Shown one piece after another: positions 17,233-25,748 of a stretch of DNA of 46,098 nt. Each line of letters starts with the position of its first letter. The stretch's first letter is position 1. The notes under the pieces were generated by a model, which saw only the letters and a list, made by a program, of their open reading frames with translations, searched no databases and was not told the origin of the DNA. The translations under genes and the position numbers were made by a program. Origin of the DNA: Fidelibacterota bacterium (GTDB lineage Bacteria > Fidelibacterota > Marinisomatia > Marinisomatales > JABMOV01); contig JABMOV010000050.1 in assembly GCA_013203145.1 (NCBI GenBank), positions 1-46,098 on the forward strand, given 5' to 3'.

Positions 17233-18465
17233 TTAATGTATTGAACCGGACATTTTGAATATTGGGAGATACAATCCTAGAACAAGGACTGTCGCTATTA
17301 TCCCCAAAAATCCCATTATTACTGGCTCCAATATTTTTGAAAGGTTTTCCACCTTATTATTAAATTCCATTTCATTAAACTCTGAAACTTTATCGAGCAT
17401 TATTGCAAGAGATCCTGATCTCTCACCAATTTCAACCATGTTTGATTCCAGGGGTGGGAAAATTTCAGGATATTGTCCCAACATTTTCCCCAGACTTTCT
17501 CCCCCTGAAACATGTTCACAAAGGCTTACAATAATATCATCGACATAAGCATTTTCCGCAGTTTGAGCTGCAATTTTGAGCGATTCAATAAGGCCTGCAC
17601 CACTATTTAATAGTATACTTAGAGTTAAGGTAAATCGTACGAGGATCGCATGACGAATGAGCTTCCCGACTATTGGAAATTTTAACATTTGTCGATCGAT
17701 TAAGATGCCACCACTGGGAGTATTTTTATAGGCTTTAAAAGCAACAAAGAATCCAATACATGTTAGGACGGCAATTATTATGTTTTCCTTTATAAAATTG
17801 CTTGTAAGTAAGATGATTTTTGTTGGAGTTGGTAGTTCGGCACCCAAACCAGCGAATATATCTTCAAATTTTGGCAACAATCCGAATATTATTCCAATGA
17901 GGATCAAAAAGAAAAATCCACCAACAAATTTTGGGTAATTTGTTGCAGATTTTATTTTCCTTTTTGTTTCAGCATCCTTCTCGATAAAGGTTGAAATATG
18001 TTCAACTATTGTATTCAATCCACCGCTTACTTCAGCAGCTTTTATCATGGAGGTTACCATCGATGAAAATATTTTTTTATGTTCTTTTAATGTTGAGCTA
18101 AAAGGGACACCGGCTTTAACATTTTTGGTGATCTCTGACAATATTTTGGCGAAAACCTTATCCTGCAAACGCATTTGTAGTTCAATAATCTGCAATGCAT
18201 CAATCAATTGAATTCCAGCGTTTAGCAATGTTGCTAATTGACGAAAAAATCTTACAAGTGTATTCTGTTTAATATTGGCGGAATTAAGCTGCAATCCGGA
18301 AAAATTTAATCGATTTTTCGATTTAGATATTTTTTCATTTAATTCCAGTAATTTAAGTCCTTTATTTTTTACACTGCGTTTAGCATCTTCAATACTAAGA
18401 TCACTCATAGAACCTTTTGTTCGTTTCCCATATTGGTCGATTGCTACATAATTGAATGTTTTCAT
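17233..18465 (-). CDS. pilC: Inner-membrane platform protein PilC/GspF
   Basis: A 410-residue polytopic protein with two repeated T2SSF domains. Domain 1 (about 70-190) has FFRQLATLLNAGIQLIDAL; domain 2 (about 270-400) has FTLTLSILLNSGAGLIESLKIA and SNMVEIGERSGSL. Three main hydrophobic helices lie near 178, 220 and 380. It anchors the assembly ATPase and pilin extraction machinery. The start overlaps the pilB stop as TAATG. Confidence 0.94.
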   Translation of the reverse strand: MKTFNYVAIDQYGKRTKGSMSDLSIEDAKRSVKNKGLKLLELNEKISKSKNRLNFSGLQLNSANIKQNTLVRFFRQLATLLNAGIQLIDALQIIELQMRLQDKVFAKILSEITKNVKAGVPFSSTLKEHKKIFSSMVTSMIKAAEVSGGLNTIVEHISTFIEKDAETKRKIKSATNYPKFVGGFFFLILIGIIFGLLPKFEDIFAGLGAELPTPTKIILLTSNFIKENIIIAVLTCIGFFVAFKAYKNTPSGGILIDRQMLKFPIVGKLIRHAILVRFTLTLSILLNSGAGLIESLKIAAQTAENAYVDDIIVSLCEHVSGGESLGKMLGQYPEIFPPLESNMVEIGERSGSLAIMLDKVSEFNEMEFNNKVENLSKILEPVIMGFLGIIATVLVLGLYLPIFKMSGSIH

Positions 18466-20087
18466 TAGATTACTCTTATTATTTCTTCTAATGAGGTTAT
18501 ACCTCTTGATGCTTTTTGAAGCCCATCTTCGATCAGGGAAGCCATCCCTGCATTTTTTGCAATTTGAAGTAATTCGGACTCTGAAGCATCTGAAATAATT
18601 CGATCCTTTAATGTGTCGGACATAAAAAGCAACTCGTGTATACCAGCTCTACCCCAAAAACCGCTACCGGAACAGTGTTTACATCCCTTTCCAATAAAAT
18701 ATTTTTGATCAGGAATCGTAATCCCAAAACGACTTATTGCTTTTAATAAAGAAGTCGATGGTTCTTCTTGAATTTTGCAGTTAAGGCATATTCTTCTAAG
18801 AAGACGTTGTGAAATAATAAGTGATAAGGAGGACGTAATTAAATATTTATCAATACCCAAATTAATTAGACGCATTATAGTAGATATAGCATTGTTTGTA
18901 TGAAGTGTACTTAGAACCAAATGACCTGTCAATGCCGCCTTAATACCAATCTCGGCGGTTTCCAGGTCACGCATCTCACCAACCATAATAATATCAGGAT
19001 CTTGGCGCAAGAACGCTCTAAGAGCCGATGCAAATGTTAATCCCACTTTAGGTTTGATCTGAATTTGAGTAATTCCGTTTAAGCGATACTCAACGGGATC
19101 CTCAGCTGTTAGAATGTTAAGGTGAGGAGAATTAATAAAATTTAAAACCGAATATAGTGTAGTGGTTTTTCCACTACCAGTTGGACCTGTAACCAAGATC
19201 ATACCGCTAGCAGATTTAGAGATTTCTTTGAAGTGCTCTAATTTATCTAGATCAATTCCAAGATCATCCATATTAAGCGATGTACTGCCTTTATCAAGGA
19301 TACGCAATACAATTTTTTCGCCATAAATACTTGGGATTGTTGAAACTCGTACATCAACGCTTCGCCCCATAATTTTAAATTTTATACGCCCATCTTGTGG
19401 AATACGGCGTTCAGCAATATCCATACTTCCTAAAATTTTTATACGAGCTATAACGCCACTTTGAAGTCTATTGGAAGCGGCCTGGAGTTCTTTCAACATT
19501 CCATCAACGCGAAGCCTAATTCTAATTTCTGTTTCCTGTGGCTCTATGTGGATATCGCTTGCACGTTCCTGAACTGCTTGAACGAGCAAGGAATTTACAA
19601 AGACGATTGCTGGTCCATCAGAAGCTTCGGTTCGAAGAATATCGATACTGACATCAGCAAAATTTTCCTCTTCTGACTCATCATCTACTTCGATTAGATT
19701 TTGAAGAGTATCCTCAAAATTTGAATTTTTCTGAAAAATTCGCCCTAAAGCAGGTTCAATATCATCACTATTACATTGAAATATCTTTAGTTTGGATTTA
19801 GTTTTTGATCTGACAATTTGCTGAGCAATCATATCAAATGGTTCTGCCATTGCTAGCGCCACTTTTTGGCTTGAGTCAGAGTCAACAGGTACTATACGGT
19901 GGTATTGGCAAAGATCTTCTCCAAGAAGTTTTGCAGTAACCGTATCAAACGTATATTGTGTTTTAAGATTAATTTGCTGAATACCAAATTGAACATATAG
20001 GGAGTCAGTATTTTGATTTTTTCCCTGCTCTATTTGATCGCTTGATGTATCGGGATTATTACTGTCGACTATTGGGGATGTTGCCAT
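18465..20087 (-). CDS. pilB: Type IV pilus assembly ATPase PilB/GspE
   Basis: A 540-residue ATPase. An N-terminal T2SSE_N domain (about 35-125) precedes the motor domain. The Walker A is GPTGSGKT at 301-308, with the Asp box ERASDIHIEP near 174-183, Walker B IIMVGEMRD, and His box STLHTNNA. A zinc site of paired CxxC (ICLNC ... CKHC) is near the C-terminus. It powers pilus assembly. It is the first gene of the operon. The ATG at 20087 has no Shine-Dalgarno sequence, and the predicted sigma-54 transcript would begin only 4 bases upstream. No PilT-like retraction ATPase is present in this window. Confidence 0.95.
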   Translation of the reverse strand: MATSPIVDSNNPDTSSDQIEQGKNQNTDSLYVQFGIQQINLKTQYTFDTVTAKLLGEDLCQYHRIVPVDSDSSQKVALAMAEPFDMIAQQIVRSKTKSKLKIFQCNSDDIEPALGRIFQKNSNFEDTLQNLIEVDDESEEENFADVSIDILRTEASDGPAIVFVNSLLVQAVQERASDIHIEPQETEIRIRLRVDGMLKELQAASNRLQSGVIARIKILGSMDIAERRIPQDGRIKFKIMGRSVDVRVSTIPSIYGEKIVLRILDKGSTSLNMDDLGIDLDKLEHFKEISKSASGMILVTGPTGSGKTTTLYSVLNFINSPHLNILTAEDPVEYRLNGITQIQIKPKVGLTFASALRAFLRQDPDIIMVGEMRDLETAEIGIKAALTGHLVLSTLHTNNAISTIMRLINLGIDKYLITSSLSLIISQRLLRRICLNCKIQEEPSTSLLKAISRFGITIPDQKYFIGKGCKHCSGSGFWGRAGIHELLFMSDTLKDRIISDASESELLQIAKNAGMASLIEDGLQKASRGITSLEEIIRVI

Positions 20088-20102
20088 AGTTATAATTAAA
20101 TG

Positions 20103-20117
20103 GCAATCACTATGCCA
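20103..20117 (-). promoter_or_regulatory. Sigma-54 type promoter of the pilus operon
   Basis: On the minus strand the sequence is TGGCATAGTGATTGC. It matches TGGCAY-N5-TTGC, with the GG and GC dinucleotides exactly 10 bases apart, as sigma-54 requires. The predicted transcription start is near 20091, 4 bases before the pilB ATG. An NtrC-family activator gene lies directly upstream. Sequence match is direct; use by sigma-54 is inference. Confidence 0.72.
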
Positions 20118-20214
20118 AACACATAATGATTTATTATAACAGCATTATTTACTTATAGTAACATTATTATCAAAGTAAATAAAAGAATTATTCTGTAATA
20201 ATTTTAAGACATAT

Positions 20215-20229
20215 ACAGGTTATACCTGT
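20215..20229. promoter_or_regulatory. Palindrome, candidate activator site for the pilus promoter
   Basis: ACAGGT and ACCTGT arms are separated by TAT, forming a perfect palindrome. It is centred about 131 bp upstream of the predicted sigma-54 start, the usual distance for an enhancer-like site of an NtrC-type activator. It is not followed by a T run on either strand, so it does not look like a terminator. Confidence 0.5.
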
Positions 20230-20285
20230 CAACTATAGCTTACACTCGGAAGGATTGATTTACGAAGTGCGCTTTGAAATAAATT

Positions 20286-21674
20286 TTATAGATCGAGTTG
20301 CTTCAACCGCAAATGAAAATGCTGTCTGCTCACCTTTGCCAGTTTTGCTGCTTGTGTAATGTTGCCATTTGTTTGATCAATCAAATTTTTGTAGTATATC
20401 CGATCGAAATTATCTTTAGCGGATTGGTAATCACCATCCATCGCGATTCCTGTTGCGGAAGGCAATTGTGTTTGAATAAGATACTGTGGCAATGATTCGA
20501 GAGAGATTTCATCAGTTCTAGTCATGATAATTGCATTTTCCAAGACATTTACCAGCTCGCGGATATTTCCTGGCCAGGTATGTGAGCATAATACTTTTAA
20601 TACTTCAGGAGAAAGTGTATTAGGAGTTTTCCCCATATTCTGAGCGAAACGATTTATATGATATTCAGCGATTGACGGAATATCTTCAGACCGTTCCATT
20701 AAGGATGGTATACTAATGGAAAACACATTTAACCGATAATATAAGTCCATCCTAAATGTCTCAGTTTTGATCGCTTCTTCCATATTTTGATTTGAAGCAG
20801 CGATAATTCTTAAGTTTAATGGAATTTCTTTGTCACCACCAACTCTTCGGATTCTGTTTTCTTCCAACACACGTAATAGTCGAACCTGAAATGCCGAACT
20901 AGTTTCCGTTATCTCATCTAAGAAAATGGTGCCATTATTTGATTCTTCAAATAATCCAATTTTACGAGTGTTCGCTCCTGTAAAGGAGCCAGGTTCGAGG
21001 CCGAATAGAGTGCTTTCCAATAGTGTGGCAGGAATTGCACTACAATTCACAGCAACAAAAGGTTTATTATTTCTATTACTGAGCTTGTGGATTGTCTTGG
21101 CTGCAATTTCTTTACCGGTACCTGAATCACCGGTGATAAATACGGTTGTATCATATTCAGCAACGGTTTGAACACGTTCTTGTACAGCATTCATTTTAGG
21201 TGATTTGCTATTAAGACTTGGTATTCCTGTATGTTTAATTAAGTCACGCTTTAACTGAACGTTCTCCCTTTTTATAGCAACATTTTCTATCGCATGATCA
21301 ATACGAAGGGGAATCTGACCCAAATCAACAATAGGTTTTACTATAAAATCACAGGCACCGATTTTTATACACTTTACTACCATGTCTACATCATGTATGG
21401 CACTGATCATGATCACAACTTGATTTGGAGTTTCATCCAAGATGGTATTTAAAGCTGTGAGACCACTTACCCGTGGCATATTGATATCCAATAGAACAGC
21501 ATCATAAGTATTAATCCTGCAGAGATTTATAGCTTCATTTGCTGAGATTGCGGTTGTGACAGAATATCTGTTTACGGATAGAAATTCGTGGAATAAATTG
21601 ACAATTTCCTTATCGTCATCCACTACAAGGATTTTTGTCAGAGTGTCTTGCTTTGACATGGGCGAATTTATCAT
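20286..21674 (-). CDS. NtrC-family sigma-54 response regulator (PilR-like)
   Basis: A 462-residue transcription activator. REC covers about 12-130, with phospho-acceptor D63 in LLDINMP. The AAA+ domain (about 155-385) has Walker A GDSGTGKE, the sigma-54 contact loop GSFTGA, Walker B GTIFLDEI, and a DLYYRLN sensor region. The C-terminal Fis-type helix-turn-helix (about 420-462) has GNITQAAKLAKVSRQHFHLRLKQ. It would open sigma-54 promoters after phosphorylation. It is placed just upstream of the pilus operon and its promoter, so it is the likely activator. The kinase that feeds it may be the hybrid kinase at 8127 or one outside the window. Confidence 0.93.
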   Translation of the reverse strand: MINSPMSKQDTLTKILVVDDDKEIVNLFHEFLSVNRYSVTTAISANEAINLCRINTYDAVLLDINMPRVSGLTALNTILDETPNQVVIMISAIHDVDMVVKCIKIGACDFIVKPIVDLGQIPLRIDHAIENVAIKRENVQLKRDLIKHTGIPSLNSKSPKMNAVQERVQTVAEYDTTVFITGDSGTGKEIAAKTIHKLSNRNNKPFVAVNCSAIPATLLESTLFGLEPGSFTGANTRKIGLFEESNNGTIFLDEITETSSAFQVRLLRVLEENRIRRVGGDKEIPLNLRIIAASNQNMEEAIKTETFRMDLYYRLNVFSISIPSLMERSEDIPSIAEYHINRFAQNMGKTPNTLSPEVLKVLCSHTWPGNIRELVNVLENAIIMTRTDEISLESLPQYLIQTQLPSATGIAMDGDYQSAKDNFDRIYYKNLIDQTNGNITQAAKLAKVSRQHFHLRLKQLDL

Positions 21675-21744
21675 GTTGTGAACGAGATCAAATGGAAATT
21701 ATCCAGTTGAGTAATAAAATTTGCAAATAGAATCCTTGCAAAAA

Positions 21745-21772
21745 GGAAACGTAATATACTAATTTCGTTTCC
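21745..21772. promoter_or_regulatory. Perfect inverted repeat before the TetR gene
   Basis: GGAAACG and CGTTTCC arms are 14 bases apart and end three bases before the TetR start codon. A -10-like TATACT (21755-21760) lies between the arms. This is a typical place for a self-repressing TetR operator. The divergent NtrC-type gene starts 70 bp away and could share the control. Confidence 0.55.
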
Positions 21773-21775
21773 ATC

Positions 21776-22384
21776 ATGAACGAACATTCCAAAAAAGACA
21801 CCATCCTTGAGTCCGGAATTGATATCGTAAATCAATTAGGACCAAGGTTCTTCACAGTAGAATACTTGGCTCAAAAGCTGGGTATGAGCAAAAAAACAAT
21901 ATATAAATTTTTCCCGACTAAGGATAACATCATACATAGTATTTTTGATTATATGATGAAAACAGTGGGGAAAAAGTTTTCCAACGTAGTGAATAGCACG
22001 GATAACGCATTAGTTAAATTTTATAAAATTAAAAAAGAACTTCAGTCTATCGATAGCAGGTTATCTATTGAAAAAATTGCTGAAGTAAAAGATCGATATC
22101 CTGACCTCTGGAAAAAGTTGGAACAATTTCGCTTAGAACGAAAAAACGATTTTCATAAAATTATTCAGGAGGGTCAGGATCAGGGATTATTTTCGAAAGA
22201 TCGCGATGCTGAAAAACTATCGGGTATTATCATTTTATTTATTAATCAAACATTACAACCCGAAATCCTTATGAAATACAATCTAACATTTTATGATATG
22301 TTTGATGTGTTTTTTGATCTGACGATTAAAGGATTATTGAGTACCAAGGGACGACAAGAATTAGAGAAAATGGAAAACATATGA
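21776..22384 (+). CDS. TetR/AcrR family regulator
   Basis: A 202-residue TetR-type repressor. The N-terminal helix-turn-helix (about 8-55) contains FTVEYLAQKLGMSKKTIYKFFPTKDNI in order. The C-terminal part is a helical ligand domain of unknown specificity. Its stop overlaps the start of the MMPL gene as ATGA, so it is expressed with the exporter it probably controls. A perfect inverted repeat sits just before the start. Confidence 0.9.
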   Translation: MNEHSKKDTILESGIDIVNQLGPRFFTVEYLAQKLGMSKKTIYKFFPTKDNIIHSIFDYMMKTVGKKFSNVVNSTDNALVKFYKIKKELQSIDSRLSIEKIAEVKDRYPDLWKKLEQFRLERKNDFHKIIQEGQDQGLFSKDRDAEKLSGIIILFINQTLQPEILMKYNLTFYDMFDVFFDLTIKGLLSTKGRQELEKMENI

Positions 22385-24678
22385 AACATGCAGTAAGACA
22401 ATGGTTTATTCGACAAGCAACTGAATACCCAAAGCGCACTATAATCATTAATATTCTGGTTACAGTGCTATTTGCGTTTGGGTTACCAAACCTCATTATT
22501 GATGATGATTTTATGAAGTTATTACCACCAGAAATGGAGTCGCGCCAAACCTGGGATAATATCCGTGAAGAATTTGGTAATACTGAAATAGTATATGTCG
22601 CGCTCGGGAAAAAAGGAGAATCCATTTATAATGCTGATTTACTTCGATCATCATGGGATATCGCTGAAGCATTAGAGTTGGATCCGAATATTGATGAAGT
22701 TATGAGTTTATCCACGATGAATCGAATGGATAGTGATGACGGATTCATGGAAGTTTCAGACCTTCAACCTGCCAGGGATTTATATCCGGATGAACTCGAA
22801 GAGATGAAAACATATTTGGATAAAAATCCAGATATGAAAATAAGGTTTATCAGTAAAAATGAAGATTATATCAATATAATCGTACGGCCTGTTACTGATG
22901 TTCCTCAAGATGTAGTTAACAAAATAATCGTTAAAACTGTAAATGAAAACACCAATGGGTTTGATGTGAAATTTGGCGGACACGCTTACATCACGGGAAC
23001 GATGCCTGAACTTATACGCGAAGATGTGATGGTTCTAATGAGATATGGGTTAGTCATAATGATTATAATATTGCTCATAAATCTAAGGAGCGTCCCTGGA
23101 GTATTCATGGTGCTCTCCGTCATCTTTATGTCTTTGGTCGCCATGATGGGTTCGCTCGGCTGGATTTACCGATTTACAGGAAGTGATAAATTTGTTTTCT
23201 CGGTGTTGAACTCATCTATGCCCATAATATTACTCACAATAGCAAATTCTGACGGTGTTCATTTTCTGACAAAATTTTTCAAGGAAATGAGAAAACACAA
23301 AAACGCCCATGATGCTGTTAAGAAAACAATGGATTCCTTGTTCATTCCTATTTTTCTAACAAGCATTACGACCGTGGCCGCTTTTATGACCTTGATTTCC
23401 GCACCAATTGTACAATTAACAGGTTATGGAATATCCATTGGAATTGGAATTGCTTGGGCCTGGTTTTTATCCTCCTCAATGCTACCTGCAATGGTTTATC
23501 TGAAAAAATGGAATATGGAATCCAAGGCAATTGCCCATATGAGTATTTTTGAAAAATTTGTAGATAAGTTTGGATTTCAAGTACTACGCTTCCCAAAACG
23601 GATTCTTGCTCTAGGACTTATAATTGTTGCAATTGGACTCTATGGAATGACATTGCTTAAAGTTGATGTGAATATCGCTTCGTTCTTTAAACCTGGGACG
23701 GAAATTCGTGACAGTTTTGACTTTATGGATTCCGAAATGGCAGGCACATTTGACATCCTTGCTCGTGTTGAAGGAGACATGAAAGATCCTGTATTGCTTA
23801 ATGAGATGGTGAATTTGCAAGACTATCTTGAAAAGGTTGAATATGTAACAACCTCAATATCTATCGCAGATGTAATAAAGCAAATGCACCGCACAGTAAT
23901 GGATGACGATCCGCTGTTCGAAACCATTCCTGATTCTTCCGGTAAAGTAAACAATTTGTTTACTCTATACTCCATGTCAGGTGATCCAGATGATTTTAGT
24001 TCAATGGTTGATTATGAATATGAAACCGGACTTATTACAGCATTGATGCGAAATATTAATGCAAGTGAAATTGTAGTATTGGTAAAGGATATAGGAAATT
24101 ATGTTGAACAAAATATGCGCCATGCTGATTCAATTACTATTTCGGGAATTCTTGTCATTTTTAGAGATTTGATTTATGCCGTTATTAAATCATCAGCAAT
24201 AAGTATTATTGTATCTATTATTATTATTGCACTAATCGTGGGCTCTTTTTTCAAATCGTGGAAATATGGACTACTATCTGTAATCCCACTTACAGCGGCA
24301 GTGATACTCAATTTTGGATTTATGGGACTTTTTGGTGTTGGACTCAGTCATGTAACGGTGCTTTTGTCATCAATCATCATTGGCGTTGGTGTTGATTTTG
24401 CTGTGCATTACATTTCTCAGTTTCGTCAAATTGCCAGGAATGGTACGCCTTCAACTGAATTAAGTCATGATGTGATGGAGGATGTGGGATACCCAATTAT
24501 CCTGGATGCTGCTTCAAATATGGGATTTGCAGCATTATTATTCTCCCTGTTTTTACCGATTCAATATATTGGGGGTCTCATGGTGTTTGCCATGGTATCA
24601 ACTTCTGTCGGGACATTAACAATCCTGGCTGCAGCGCTTGAATTAGCAAAAAATCGAATACTAATATCAAACAAGTAG
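22381..24678 (+). CDS. MMPL/RND superfamily exporter
   Basis: A 765-residue inner-membrane protein with the RND layout: one helix near 20-40, a first periplasmic loop, a block of five helices (about 210-370), a helix near 400, a second loop, and a second five-helix block (about 600-755). The family motif GVGVDFAVHYISQFR is in the second block. It is closest in style to the HpnN/MMPL group that moves lipids or hydrophobic compounds towards the outer membrane. It lies in one operon with a TetR gene, a LolA-like protein and a barrel, which together could form a lipid or hydrophobic-compound export route. Substrate unknown. Confidence 0.92.
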   Translation: MKHAVRQWFIRQATEYPKRTIIINILVTVLFAFGLPNLIIDDDFMKLLPPEMESRQTWDNIREEFGNTEIVYVALGKKGESIYNADLLRSSWDIAEALELDPNIDEVMSLSTMNRMDSDDGFMEVSDLQPARDLYPDELEEMKTYLDKNPDMKIRFISKNEDYINIIVRPVTDVPQDVVNKIIVKTVNENTNGFDVKFGGHAYITGTMPELIREDVMVLMRYGLVIMIIILLINLRSVPGVFMVLSVIFMSLVAMMGSLGWIYRFTGSDKFVFSVLNSSMPIILLTIANSDGVHFLTKFFKEMRKHKNAHDAVKKTMDSLFIPIFLTSITTVAAFMTLISAPIVQLTGYGISIGIGIAWAWFLSSSMLPAMVYLKKWNMESKAIAHMSIFEKFVDKFGFQVLRFPKRILALGLIIVAIGLYGMTLLKVDVNIASFFKPGTEIRDSFDFMDSEMAGTFDILARVEGDMKDPVLLNEMVNLQDYLEKVEYVTTSISIADVIKQMHRTVMDDDPLFETIPDSSGKVNNLFTLYSMSGDPDDFSSMVDYEYETGLITALMRNINASEIVVLVKDIGNYVEQNMRHADSITISGILVIFRDLIYAVIKSSAISIIVSIIIIALIVGSFFKSWKYGLLSVIPLTAAVILNFGFMGLFGVGLSHVTVLLSSIIIGVGVDFAVHYISQFRQIARNGTPSTELSHDVMEDVGYPIILDAASNMGFAALLFSLFLPIQYIGGLMVFAMVSTSVGTLTILAAALELAKNRILISNK

Positions 24679-24684
24679 GTTAAA

Positions 24685-25434
24685 ATGAAGAAATATGTCA
24701 TACCGATATTTTTAATCCAATATTTATTTAGTCAAACTGGATATGATGTTGCAACCGCCATAGATAGTAAAGCTGAACCAAAGGATATGAAATCAGATTT
24801 GACCATGGTTCTTACAAATTCAAAAGGCAAAACAAGGTCATCCACAATTCGATCAATTACCAAAGATGGTGGTGAAAAACAGATTATATGGTTTTTATCT
24901 CCGGCAGATGATAAAGGGGTCGCGTTTTTAAAGATTGAGCGTGATGGCAAGGATGACGAAATGCGATTGTGGTTACCAGCATTTAAAAAAGTCCGCCGGA
25001 TAAAATCATCCAATAAAGGTGATGCATTTATGGGTTCCGATATGAGCTATGAAGATATGACGAATCGAAATCTTGATGAATTCACTTATGAATTGGCAGG
25101 GAAAGAAACCATTAATGGAAAAGAATGTCATATCCTGATATCTAAACCTAAACCAGAGTTGCGCAGTACCTACAGTCAACATAGAACATGGGTTACTATT
25201 GGTGATAATATTGTACTGAAAGAGGAGAGCTATGACCGTTCTGGTAAACTCCTGAAGAAAAAGGAGATTAAATCACAAAAAATAAAAGAGTATAATACTC
25301 CAGTTGAAATTTATGTGGAGAATGTGCAAAAACATCATTCCACAAAACTCACATTTGATGGGCTAGAATTAGATACCGGAGTTGAGGACGACTTATTTCA
25401 AGAAAAAAACTTAAAGAGGCTACCACGAAAATGA
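24685..25434 (+). CDS. LolA-like outer-membrane lipoprotein-sorting protein
   Basis: A 249-residue exported protein of the PF17131-type LolA-like family. It has an N-terminal signal peptide (about 1-18). Family features are the SKGKTRSSTIRSITKDG strand, the KQIIWFLSPADDKGVAFL stretch, the MRLWLPAFKKVRRIKSS segment, the MGSDMSYEDM loop, and ECHILISKPKP. The fold is a half-open beta barrel that carries acyl chains in the periplasm. It follows the MMPL gene by six bases. This pairing is a common one and points to lipid transport. Confidence 0.88.
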   Translation: MKKYVIPIFLIQYLFSQTGYDVATAIDSKAEPKDMKSDLTMVLTNSKGKTRSSTIRSITKDGGEKQIIWFLSPADDKGVAFLKIERDGKDDEMRLWLPAFKKVRRIKSSNKGDAFMGSDMSYEDMTNRNLDEFTYELAGKETINGKECHILISKPKPELRSTYSQHRTWVTIGDNIVLKEESYDRSGKLLKKKEIKSQKIKEYNTPVEIYVENVQKHHSTKLTFDGLELDTGVEDDLFQEKNLKRLPRK

Positions 25435-25745
25435 ATCATTCAGAAATCTCACAATTAAACAATTTGGTTGAATATCAAACAGATGCTGTTGTCAGCAATA
25501 CGCTAATGAAGAAAGAAAAAGGAACCGTCACTGTTTTTGCATTTGATAAGGATCAGGGATTGAGTGAACATTCTGCACCTTTTGATGCTTTGGTGACAAT
25601 CATTGATGGAGCAGGAATAATTGTATTGGCCGGGAAAGAGTACGAATTAACAGCAGGAGAGGCCATTATTATGCCTGCCAATATTCCACATGCAGTTATA
25701 GCTAAAATGGCATTTAAGATGATGTTGGTCATGATTCGGGAGTAA
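25431..25745 (+). CDS. Small cupin-domain protein
   Basis: A 104-residue single cupin. Motif 1 is degenerate (EHSAPFDALVTIIDGAG at about 45-61), and motif 2 is GEAIIMPANIPHAV (about 81-94) with H92. H46 and H92 are the obvious metal-ligand candidates; a second histidine is missing from motif 1. It has no signal peptide and is probably cytoplasmic. Its start overlaps the LolA-like gene as ATGA. Its role in an export operon is unclear; a ligand sensor is possible. Confidence 0.85.
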   Translation: MNHSEISQLNNLVEYQTDAVVSNTLMKKEKGTVTVFAFDKDQGLSEHSAPFDALVTIIDGAGIIVLAGKEYELTAGEAIIMPANIPHAVIAKMAFKMMLVMIRE

Positions 25746-25748
25746 ACC

